Shown here in pieces: positions 38,901-45,727 of a DNA stretch of 55,954 bases. Both the position numbers and the translations under genes were made by a program. Where the stretch lies: positions 1 through 55,954 of the IMG/VR virus record IMGVR_UViG_3300034198_020285; one strand, 5' to 3'. Numbering within the stretch: the first letter of the stretch is position 1; each line of letters opens with the position of its first letter. Source of the DNA: a virus. Below the pieces are notes generated by a model. That model was not told where the DNA came from. It searched no databases and was given only the letters and a program-made list of their open reading frames with translations.

Positions 38901-40998
38901 TAACTGGAAATTCATCATATGAATTATATCTCAAGTTGACATATAATGGCAATTTTCTTACTTGACATTGGCCGACTCCAAAGTCAAATTGCATCTCATC
39001 ACCACCATATTGGCTTAATTTATAATAAAGCTGTTCATCGGATGTTGGATATTCGTATGCTCCATAAGCAGTGCATGGAATGCATCCATTTACAGTATTG
39101 CAGCAAGTATTGTTTCCTGGAGCACCGATCTCATGGTTATCTCCATCATTATTTTCTTCACATTCATCATGACATAATTTCTTGAAATCGGGTGTCAAGT
39201 TGCTATACGCAAAATCAGTTGCTTCTACTATCCAGCCATCTACACTTGATATGAAATTTTCTACTTGTGGAATGAAAGTTTGAATTTTATTCAGCTCAAC
39301 GACATAACCAGTCAAAGCATTGTCAATATATTTGTTTACACTTTCAAGATCACTCTTGAGATTGTAGAACTGTGCTATTGTTTGATTATATGGATATGAA
39401 TTTAAATTATAAGATAAAGTCAATCCATTTCCAGAAGTTATTCCCCTATCGTAATTTACGACATCGGAGAACGATCCTGCCGCAACTACTCCATAGTCAT
39501 CTGAAAGATCTCTGAATGCTCCAGTTGGACCAAAGTAATAAAGATAATCAGAGGAATTTAGATTCTTTAGAATAGCCTGATCTGCTGTTCCGCCTATCTG
39601 GTCAGTACAGCAAACAGTGCATCTATAAACTTCCCATTTTTTCTTTATATTTCTTAGTCTTGCATAATCTTCTCTATTCTTGGCAAGATTTTTCTTGATG
39701 AGTTTGTCATATGCATATAAAAATTCTGGATAAACTTCATCATCAATATCAAATTGATTTTGCCATACGACATTTGAAAGACGAGTATCGGCAGACAATC
39801 CAAGATATTCCCAGGATTGTGCAAATGGAGTGTTGTATCTATTCTTGGAGAAGAATCCATACACATCATCATCTATTCTGTGACTTTGTGCAAGATTGGT
39901 GTAAGATGATTCATACTTCAATCCAGTTGGTATTATACTTCCAGATTCAATATGCGAAGTTTTTGAATATTCTTTTGTTAGATCAAAAACTATGTTTTGC
40001 CTAGTAAGACCTAGAGCGGTATCCACAAAATCAAGATATGGATCCGCATAGTTTGGTAGAATTCTTTCATACCAAGAAAAATAAATCTTTGAATTCAATA
40101 GATTGAGAAAATCAAATTCGGATGTAGTGTAGAAATTATGAATACGATTGGACAACAGGTTGCCACGACCCATAACAAATATCTTTGGTTCATCATCCTT
40201 GCTTTTTATTAGCGATTCTATTGATTTGAAATGATAACCATTGAAATCTTGCCAGAACAAGTAATTGACAGCAGCATTGTTTTCAAGACTAACAGCATGT
40301 TCGGACAAATATTGCATTGTCTGGAGTATCGTCGGCTGTCCTTTTATCTTACCCCATGGGTAGGATATATTATTCTTTTTCAAATAACAATAATTCCAAG
40401 TATCATCTCCATCTATTTTAATTCCCAGTTTGTCGTTTATGTACTGATTGAATCCCTTTAATTCGACACCAACTGGTTCTGATCCTGTCAGCTCAAATTT
40501 ATGAGATTCATTTGCAAAGATCGGTCCTATGAAATTCTCATTTTCAAGAATAGAACCAATGAATTCCTTATTCAGTATACTTTGACTGACAAATTCTATC
40601 GTGATGGACTTTATATCTTCATTGTAGCTTTGAAAATCATTCAAAGCTAAATCAAGAGTATTCTTAACATTTGTTATATCAAATGTAAAATTATATGTTT
40701 TTGTGGTGGTAGTCCTGGAATCTTGCATATTCAGCGTTCCGCTGGATTCCTGACCCTTTAGGGTTACCACTACTTCATCAAATGCATTCAAATTGTTCTG
40801 TTGAAACCAAAGACCAGATTCTCTGATGACTAATTGACCAGTTATGAGAGGTTCGTATATACTTTCCTTTAGAACAAAAGAAATTAATGGATTGGTGACC
40901 CCACCACTCCATGGAACGATTGATAAACTTGATCCGTTCTTTTTTCGAACAACCAGTGATTCGAGGGATTCAACTGCAAACGGAAATTTACCAGGCAT
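35971..40998 (-). CDS. Very large baseplate hub-like protein (gene 5/27 slot)
   Basis: A 1675-aa protein in the position of T4 gene 5, after gp53. The N-terminal 350 residues (SFVLKESIYEPLITGQLVIRE pattern; a later VNYLFWQDFNGYHFKSIESL block) resemble gp27/VgrG-type hub domains. The C-terminus has a matching small beta domain (SLYIGQIIHVERPV, then GHWMIVGINRIF). The middle holds several Cys clusters at about residues 463, 609-640, 808 and 1466-1546 (for example NTCCNTVNGCIPC). No lysozyme motif of T4 gp5 is visible. Hub function is inferred from fold-like ends and position. Confidence 0.6.
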   Translation of the reverse strand: MPGKFPFAVESLESLVVRKKNGSSLSIVPWSGGVTNPLISFVLKESIYEPLITGQLVIRESGLWFQQNNLNAFDEVVVTLKGQESSGTLNMQDSRTTTTKTYNFTFDITNVKNTLDLALNDFQSYNEDIKSITIEFVSQSILNKEFIGSILENENFIGPIFANESHKFELTGSEPVGVELKGFNQYINDKLGIKIDGDDTWNYCYLKKNNISYPWGKIKGQPTILQTMQYLSEHAVSLENNAAVNYLFWQDFNGYHFKSIESLIKSKDDEPKIFVMGRGNLLSNRIHNFYTTSEFDFLNLLNSKIYFSWYERILPNYADPYLDFVDTALGLTRQNIVFDLTKEYSKTSHIESGSIIPTGLKYESSYTNLAQSHRIDDDVYGFFSKNRYNTPFAQSWEYLGLSADTRLSNVVWQNQFDIDDEVYPEFLYAYDKLIKKNLAKNREDYARLRNIKKKWEVYRCTVCCTDQIGGTADQAILKNLNSSDYLYYFGPTGAFRDLSDDYGVVAAGSFSDVVNYDRGITSGNGLTLSYNLNSYPYNQTIAQFYNLKSDLESVNKYIDNALTGYVVELNKIQTFIPQVENFISSVDGWIVEATDFAYSNLTPDFKKLCHDECEENNDGDNHEIGAPGNNTCCNTVNGCIPCTAYGAYEYPTSDEQLYYKLSQYGGDEMQFDFGVGQCQVRKLPLYVNLRYNSYDEFPVTFTGHWDSFVKYNSYSGTNYPYYVSKLSKELENAGVECPNLVDGPRAFELPFQKPSFLYDCTKTKLLTGKYFTTHEYGEFTEFEVNDESSWLNEDLLNGVNDGKIWCETCIDPIGLKLAKNEYQKILKELKLRQYVLNELISKLTLLKPIYQQRYQEFLNRKAFFISKNPFDPEVPGNILNKKSQLSLHNIKSIKRKPIRGSRYEILANRVGITSGAASYVYNVFFDDNATRKVGITGNHPYYDQKFKGFSGGNYATKPGFNAYKLDFEDFYYYDDQFTDFVGPPGLKMESLPKDKGGFLVYDSLDIQYPKPHTVDINGTLSNYFINGEEDLTNYTNRLNQFNTTSTKIPSLEKEKISSYVRIEFINPIGLDRLSDFPTGFVRDAGSEYFLPYIVQLTDGPNGRQTIQNNAVVIGIDPYGFDVAVKKTRTKNNYTDYKEWGNYWWHTPLNKLRLGNKTKDINDLSLWAETGFENEYTYFQNNGEYLYNIGDDYTEFDYYSGAIGGIFKNGYNYQRGGFYPKGSDSTYYSRLNEAIDNITDPSSYFISTDDVYNSSATIQISKNLDTRTINQAKYGSYNLIGSHLHFNSRRSWYDFSYPSKIQFDALLKNIANYNNLQQSSFYINAPQTLLKGNDFIAFGGNDFINNLQNSIKLKNTSTLSSFLNTNEITNLHTTDIFEISQLEHIKASTSTNSIFSDDIQKYLAGDLLLYRPGLLTSQIWKYDIFGESEYGLTSPPTLPPEYDLFDNNFAAQFIVFGRSNGSAICKDLNLKCANPKGSTDNSSCPESDPYCNCPAKNLMPKESEPSYKQLAQLYENTKECTLIEKYLGKEFLGCMLSDPDNIASCNCPEQGKYYPTFLNMIRSNATFYVTPPKTPLRRQAQMSLFNAQKAIMSIFPDDSLYIGQIIHVERPVSITTQDRISGHWMIVGINRIFKSTNIEVMNVVLARDSIMNTNSTSEGEPSMSYTRQQQIANNLQ

Positions 40999-40999
40999 T

Positions 41000-41968
41000 T
41001 TATCCTTCGGGTGAAATTATTCTAAAGCGAATAGTGCCGTCAGAAATCAAGTTATTGAAAGTCTTTATAAACGGCTTGATGAAATTCTTATTCAATATCT
41101 TTATTTTTCTATACTTTTCATTATTTATTCTTATTTCTTCACCTAAAGTAAAGATGGATATATCTGATATGGTTGCATTATTCATCAATTTTTGATATAG
41201 AAGAGACGATCTAAATGCATTCTTGTCTGTGGAGCTGGTGAATGCACCAGTTGCATCAAGATCAACGAATGAAGTATCGTCATCATATCTTTGATATGCA
41301 GATACTATTTGATTTTTCTCTACATTGAAGAAATATTTTGGTGATGATGTATAAGAATCTATTGTTTTAATAGGAAGAACGCAAGCATTTTGTTCTCCTG
41401 CACCAGAACTGAGTTCCTTGGTGAAGGTTATAAGTGTCATGATATCGTTTATTTTTCTATATGGAATAACTTTACTTGTCGTGGAGAAAGAGCCAACTAT
41501 ATTCGTTACTCTTGCATATCTGAATTCATTGCTGTAATCATTAACAAAACAGTAATTACTAGTATTCAGGGTTCCTTGTGTTATTCCGCTCGGATCAAGA
41601 TTTGCAGTCACTCCACTTGCTGTTGAGATAAGAATATCACCTTCCTGTAGATTGACATTTTCCTCGAAGTAAAACACTGATCCAGCATATTTTTTATTGA
41701 TCAAAGAATCCAATTGCTCAGATGATCGAACAAATTCATTGACTGGATCAATAATATTATTGCAAAGTAATATTACCCAGGATAATTTTGGATCTCCATA
41801 ATATTTTTCTGCAAGAGATTCCAAGGAATCGGCATCTTGTACCAGTTCTTCGACAAAGATATTATCGGTATTTTCAGATGATACTATGACTTTTCTGAAA
41901 ATATCAACTACTGTCTCGGTTTTTCCAGCCAATGTGTACTTTGTTGTTGGAAATGCATCAAAATACAT
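41000..41968 (-). CDS. 53: Baseplate wedge protein gp53
   Basis: A 322-aa gp53 homologue that ties adjacent wedges together. The N-terminus MYFDAFPTTKY and the LysM-like block SLAEKYYGDPKLSWVILLCN followed by IIDPVNEF are diagnostic. The start is placed at the ATG at 41968: an upstream in-frame TTG would lie inside the Shine-Dalgarno TTGGAG, which is correctly spaced six bases from this ATG. T4 gp53 is 196 aa, so the C-terminal part is extended. One base separates it from the gene upstream. Confidence 0.93.
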   Translation of the reverse strand: MYFDAFPTTKYTLAGKTETVVDIFRKVIVSSENTDNIFVEELVQDADSLESLAEKYYGDPKLSWVILLCNNIIDPVNEFVRSSEQLDSLINKKYAGSVFYFEENVNLQEGDILISTASGVTANLDPSGITQGTLNTSNYCFVNDYSNEFRYARVTNIVGSFSTTSKVIPYRKINDIMTLITFTKELSSGAGEQNACVLPIKTIDSYTSSPKYFFNVEKNQIVSAYQRYDDDTSFVDLDATGAFTSSTDKNAFRSSLLYQKLMNNATISDISIFTLGEEIRINNEKYRKIKILNKNFIKPFIKTFNNLISDGTIRFRIISPEG

Positions 41969-41969
41969 A

Positions 41970-42827
41970 TTATTCTCCAAAGACCGAATTTAAGTTTCCA
42001 ACTTGTTGGAAAGCCTGTGAACGAGACAAAATACTCAATGTACCATCTTCTCTGTAGATTGGTTCTATTTCGGTGAATTCCAGAGCTATTGTAGTGACAC
42101 TTGGTTTAAGACCATATTTGGTAAACACAGTATAAGTTCCATTGTCTGGGGCTGATCTATTTACGGCAACATTGGCCAAAACACATAACTGTGGATCTGT
42201 GAGCCATGTGAAGTCTATGGATGGACCAGTACCTGGTCCTACTCCAAACAGCCACATAGGTGGATGTTTGAATGCCAAAATATTACTTCCAGTTGATGGA
42301 ATGCTAAAAGCCTCGAATGATCTAGCAATCGCAAAAGCAGCAAAGCTATCTTCGTCTGTTAGACACGGTAAAACCAAACTAAATCTATAGACTCTCTTGG
42401 TAGTACCACCGTAGATATTATCATTGAAATCTGGAGGTACTATTGAACTAAAATAGCTACTCAATGTATAGAATGTCGATACAGCATCTCCTATTCCAGC
42501 GATTATACCAGCAGTGGCTTTAAGAGGATTTATTGCACCTTTTGGTGTCTTGATAAAGTTTCCAGCTCCTCCGATAAGATTCACCAAGGAATCAAATATA
42601 GTCTGAACTGGACTTGCATTAAATTTATTGGATACTCCACTCACCAAGGAAGATGGTGCTGGGACATATATTGTAGCCAATTGATTGGGTGGAGTTGGCT
42701 GAACACCATCAAAAGTACCAGAAGCTCTTCCGAAGAATCCCTGGTATTCAAATGCCCTGAACTTAAGCCAAAGTGGAACTTCAGCTCTTAATTTTTGATT
42801 TGTTGGATATATTTGTTGAACTAGCAT
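41970..42827 (-). CDS. 48: Baseplate tail-tube cap protein, gp48-like
   Basis: A 285-aa protein that matches the gp48/gp54 type by layout: an N-terminal fibrous part, a Gly/Ala-rich helical middle (GGAGNFI, ATAGIIAGIGDAV), then a tube-like beta domain (KRVYRFSLVLPCLTDEDS, TWLTDPQLCVLANVAVNRS, EFTEIEPIYREDGTL). These proteins sit on the hub and start tail-tube polymerisation. The gp48 label rather than gp54 rests on position and the separate tube paralogue at 43281-43874. It is divergent from gp4, with only 19 nt between start codons. Confidence 0.68.
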   Translation of the reverse strand: MLVQQIYPTNQKLRAEVPLWLKFRAFEYQGFFGRASGTFDGVQPTPPNQLATIYVPAPSSLVSGVSNKFNASPVQTIFDSLVNLIGGAGNFIKTPKGAINPLKATAGIIAGIGDAVSTFYTLSSYFSSIVPPDFNDNIYGGTTKRVYRFSLVLPCLTDEDSFAAFAIARSFEAFSIPSTGSNILAFKHPPMWLFGVGPGTGPSIDFTWLTDPQLCVLANVAVNRSAPDNGTYTVFTKYGLKPSVTTIALEFTEIEPIYREDGTLSILSRSQAFQQVGNLNSVFGE

Positions 42828-42846
42828 TTTTTTGATAAATAAATTG

Positions 42847-43281
42847 ATGGCTTATAAAAATAGATTTTTTCCAAAAAACACATCAAAATATATAGGCGAT
42901 CCATCTAGCATTCTCTGTAGATCTCTTTGGGAAAGAAAATTCTGTAAATATTTAGATGAAAATAAAAATATTTTAAGATGGTCGTTTGAAAATATCCGTA
43001 TTCCCTATCTTTCCCCGATGGACAACTCACTTCACCATTATCTCCCCGATTTCATGGTGGAAAAGAAGAACAAAGATGGATCAATCTCTACTTTAATAGT
43101 CGAGGTAAAACCTTATAAGCAAACAAAGGAACCAGTTCTTACAGAATCTGTTTCCAAGAAAACATATGCTAAAAATCTAGAAATGTATCTTGTGAATCAG
43201 GCCAAATGGAAAGCTGCTAGAAAATTTTGTGAGGAAAATAGCATCCAATTTCTAGTACTAACTGAAAAAGAACTACTTTGA
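42847..43281 (+). CDS. 4: Head completion protein gp4 (TnsA-like nuclease fold)
   Basis: A 144-aa gp4 family protein, needed to finish packaged heads before tail joining. The start at MAYKNRFFPKN is chosen over an upstream in-frame TTG because T4 gp4 also begins MAYSG...PKN. Motifs are SKYIGDP, RSLWERKF, the LPDF step (Asp68) and IVEVKPYKQ (Glu86-x-Lys88), the arrangement of a TnsA/restriction-like nuclease core. It is the first gene of the rightward operon; its stop overlaps the next start (TGATG). Confidence 0.92.
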   Translation: MAYKNRFFPKNTSKYIGDPSSILCRSLWERKFCKYLDENKNILRWSFENIRIPYLSPMDNSLHHYLPDFMVEKKNKDGSISTLIVEVKPYKQTKEPVLTESVSKKTYAKNLEMYLVNQAKWKAARKFCEENSIQFLVLTEKELL

Positions 43282-43874
43282 TGGCAGAAAAACCCCAATT
43301 ACCAGAAGATTTCATATCAGGATCGATCACCAACTTCAGAAACAATGTTGTTGATCGCGGTGGTGTCCAGATCTCAAGCCGATATATGGTTGAATTCTAC
43401 ACACCATATGGAAATTTTGCAACCTATCCAAATGAAGTAAACATACCACAAAGAGCATTCATGACATTTGATGCTGGTCAACCTTTGTCGTTGTGGGGAT
43501 CAAGAAGGCATATTCCAATTCAAAACGAATATGATGAATTAACCATGTCATTCGTAGTATATGAAGACTGGGCTGAGAAGAAATTCTTTGAAAGATGGAT
43601 GGATAATATCATCAATACTGGAAAACCAGGACAACAATACTATGAATACGCGAACATGTATTACAAATATGTCGGTAAAATCTACATAAGCACATTTAGT
43701 GCAAATACACAACCAGCATCTGGTGGTCAAAATTTCACATCAAGAGTTCTAGTCGATGAAGCCTATCCTTTGTCATTGCTTCCAATAAGCATGTCAGCTG
43801 ATGGTACTGGATATACCACTTTCGTATTGAACATAGCATATAGAAAATATTATAGTTTGAAATTAAACAGATAG
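43281..43874 (+). CDS. Tail-tube paralogue, probable baseplate-tube junction (gp54-like)
   Basis: A 197-aa protein starting at the ATG that overlaps the gp4 stop (the in-frame TTG one codon earlier is rejected). It follows the plan of gp19: an N-terminal RYMVEFYTPYG strand, a FERWMDNIIN helix in the middle and a DEAYPLSLLPISMS C-terminal segment. A second tube-fold protein next to hub genes is the expected tube initiator, the role of T4 gp54. The family is well supported; the exact gp54 equivalence is inferred. Confidence 0.72.
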   Translation: MAEKPQLPEDFISGSITNFRNNVVDRGGVQISSRYMVEFYTPYGNFATYPNEVNIPQRAFMTFDAGQPLSLWGSRRHIPIQNEYDELTMSFVVYEDWAEKKFFERWMDNIINTGKPGQQYYEYANMYYKYVGKIYISTFSANTQPASGGQNFTSRVLVDEAYPLSLLPISMSADGTGYTTFVLNIAYRKYYSLKLNR

Positions 43875-43888
43875 ATTGAGGTACATTT

Positions 43889-44575
43889 ATGAATTTAAAA
43901 AATGCAATAACTGGTGCTCTTCCGACATATGGATGTTTTTTCCCTTATAGCAAGATAAAAACAAAATTCAGACCATTTCTGGTAAAAGAAGAAAAAAAGC
44001 TGCTGATACTGGAAGAAACATCCACTAATAGGGAAAAGTATGAGGGAATAATAGAAGTTTTAAATGAATGCTTCGATGGGGTGGATTTCACCAGACTTCC
44101 TTTATTTGAAGTAGAATATGCTTTCTTGAAGCTTAGAGCTAAATCTGTTGGAGAAATAGTAACACCAAAAATCATATGTCCAATTACTGGTGAAAACCAT
44201 ATGGTAGAAATAGATCTCAATCAAGTAGAGATGAAAATACCAAAAAAAGAAAATGTAATTCAATTAGCCAAAGATCTTAAAATTTATATAAAATATCCAA
44301 CTATTCGTGAAATAGAAAACCAATACGAAGATATAAATGAACTTGTAGCTGAATGCATAACATATTTTGAAAATACCGATGAAAAAATAGAAAGGAATAA
44401 CTTCTCAAAGGAAGAGGTTCTTGATTTTCTGAACCACCTAACGGTGGCACAATATGGAGAAATTCTAGATTTCTTTGAAAAGATGCCTTCAGTCGTAATA
44501 GATGCTTATTATAGAACATCGGATGGAGTAGAAAGAAAAATAGAAATAAAGGGATTAAAAGATTTTTTTTCCTAA
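43889..44575 (+). CDS. 26: Baseplate hub assembly protein gp26 (0-frame product)
   Basis: A 228-aa protein of the T4 gp26 baseplate hub family: KFRPFLVKEEKKLLILEE near residue 26, ICPITGENHMVEIDLN in the middle and a C-terminal helical segment (FLNHLTVAQYGEILDFFEKMP). GAGG lies before the ATG. The frame closes as KDFFS-stop right after an eight-T run; the heptamer T_TTT_TTT is in register for -1 slippage onto the gp51-like frame, which would give a 284-aa fusion. This resembles lambda gpG/gpGT tail chaperones, which also precede the tape-measure gene. Confidence 0.88.
   Translation: MNLKNAITGALPTYGCFFPYSKIKTKFRPFLVKEEKKLLILEETSTNREKYEGIIEVLNECFDGVDFTRLPLFEVEYAFLKLRAKSVGEIVTPKIICPITGENHMVEIDLNQVEMKIPKKENVIQLAKDLKIYIKYPTIREIENQYEDINELVAECITYFENTDEKIERNNFSKEEVLDFLNHLTVAQYGEILDFFEKMPSVVIDAYYRTSDGVERKIEIKGLKDFFS
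44548..44569 (+). promoter_or_regulatory. Candidate -1 ribosomal frameshift site
   Basis: The zero frame reads GAT TTT TTT TCC TAA. The heptamer T TTT TTT (44563-44569) has the X_XXY_YYZ form, so both tRNAs re-pair after a -1 slip. An AAAGGG that could pair with 16S rRNA lies nine bases before it (44548-44553), the kind of stimulator known from dnaX. The zero-frame stop follows one codon later. No strong stem is obvious downstream. Confidence 0.75.
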
Positions 44576-44742
44576 ACCTCAGCCACATATCTCTTAAAAA
44601 TTATTTTGAAATGATGTACATTCTGACCAAAAACTATGGATTTGGATTGAATGATCTTGAAGGAATGCTACCTTGGGAAAGAGACATATATGTGGAGCAA
44701 CTGAGGGTTGATATAGAAAAAGAAAAAATCAATAGGACATAA
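44569..44742 (+). CDS. 51: gp51-like segment in the -1 frame of gene 26
   Basis: Reading from the slip site, the -1 frame encodes 57 residues: FLNLSHISLKNYFEMMYIL, then NYGFGLNDLEGMLPWERDIYV and a charged helix ending in NRT. The PWERDIYV signature is what I recognise from gp51 hub-assembly proteins of T4-like phages. No start codon or Shine-Dalgarno precedes the protein-like stretch; the first ATG (44611) would omit its first 14 residues. The open frame reaches back to 44515 without a start. Synthesis by frameshifting from gene 26 is the best explanation. A short product from 44611 is the alternative. Confidence 0.72.
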   Translation, partial: FLNLSHISLKNYFEMMYILTKNYGFGLNDLEGMLPWERDIYVEQLRVDIEKEKINRT

Positions 44743-44744
44743 AG

Positions 44745-45695
44745 ATGGAACTCACGATATCAAAAGAAAAAACTTCAGAAGAACAAAAAGAAAAGTTAAA
44801 GAATTTGTTTGAATCTAACGATATTGAAAAAAATATCGTAAAAAATAATATAGATTCAGAACAATATAAAGTAGAACCTAAAAAAACATTTACAGTAGAA
44901 CAGCCAAATAAACCATTATTTTCGTCTATTCGAAAAGATGTAGGCTCCGTACTTGAAAAAATATTACAAGAACAAAATGAAGTAAATAATTACTACATGA
45001 ATTCAACAAACAATTCGACTGCTAGAAAAATAGAAGAAAACAATACCTTCATTTCACCGAAGACAATCAAGAATTCATCTACAGATCTATTCAATCAACA
45101 AAAGAATGTTACTAATATTGAGAATAATTCAAGTAATCAACAGAAAAACATAGATTTTGGATCTATATTCAAGCCATCGAAAAATGTATTGAATGAAATA
45201 AATCAAAAATTCAATACTTCCTCTGATTTGAATGTAAACAATGTATTAAAGACATCACCAACCATACCAGCATTGAAGGATGGTGGAATTGTCACAAAGC
45301 CAACAGTTTCCTATCTCCATGAAAATGAAGCAGTTATTCCTCTGAATAAAACAGAAAAGGTGAATAAATTCATAACTTCATTGACAAGAAATAATGCTAA
45401 CAATATGGTAAAGAACGAAGGATCGGAAAATATTTCACAAATTAGAAATCACACAAATTCAAAAGCGATAAATCAACAAAATTACCAAATGACAATGATG
45501 GAGCATGCGCAAAAAGTGCAAAAGATGCAACCACAAGTCATCAATGCTGGTTCTGGTGGTGGTTCAACTCAAGCACCAAATTCTCTTGATCAAGGAACTG
45601 CCGATGTTGGAGCAGTATATGCTGGTTCCACTTCAAGATCTGATTTCATGATGAGTACATATAGGTTCCCGACATGGAGAACCGCAATGGGATAA
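44745..45695 (+). CDS. Putative tape-measure-like protein (short)
   Basis: A 316-aa Asn/Gln/Lys-rich, largely helical or disordered protein. Residues 179-200 (DGGIVTKPTVSYLHENEAVI) match the C-terminal signature of many tape-measure proteins, and it directly follows the gp26/gp51 pair as tape-measure genes follow their frameshifted chaperones. It has a Gly/Ser-rich linker and a conserved-looking TYRFPTWRTAMG end. T4 gp29 is 590 aa, so it is short for a tape measure; another hub-core protein is possible. It starts 3 nt after the -1 frame stop. Confidence 0.55.
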   Translation: MELTISKEKTSEEQKEKLKNLFESNDIEKNIVKNNIDSEQYKVEPKKTFTVEQPNKPLFSSIRKDVGSVLEKILQEQNEVNNYYMNSTNNSTARKIEENNTFISPKTIKNSSTDLFNQQKNVTNIENNSSNQQKNIDFGSIFKPSKNVLNEINQKFNTSSDLNVNNVLKTSPTIPALKDGGIVTKPTVSYLHENEAVIPLNKTEKVNKFITSLTRNNANNMVKNEGSENISQIRNHTNSKAINQQNYQMTMMEHAQKVQKMQPQVINAGSGGGSTQAPNSLDQGTADVGAVYAGSTSRSDFMMSTYRFPTWRTAMG

Positions 45696-45700
45696 ATGAA

Positions 45701-45722
45701 AACCCCCTCTTTCGAGGGGGTT
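45701..45722. terminator. Bidirectional intrinsic terminator
   Basis: A perfect 9-bp stem (AACCCCCTC / GAGGGGGTT) with loop TTTC lies between the convergent tape-measure-like gene and gene 32. On the plus strand it is followed by CTTTTTT and on the minus strand by TTTTCATTT, so it can end transcription from both sides. Confidence 0.92.
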
Positions 45723-45727
45723 CTTTT

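Noticed and set aside
41969-41980. TTG start for gp53
   Set aside because: The TTG is part of the Shine-Dalgarno TTGGAG that serves the ATG at 41968.
42834-42841. GATAAATA as a late promoter for gp4
   Set aside because: One mismatch to the octamer and only five bases from the ATG, too close for a usable start site.
42832-42846. TTG start giving gp4 five extra residues
   Set aside because: Homology to T4 gp4 (MAY...PKN) places the start at the ATG at 42847.
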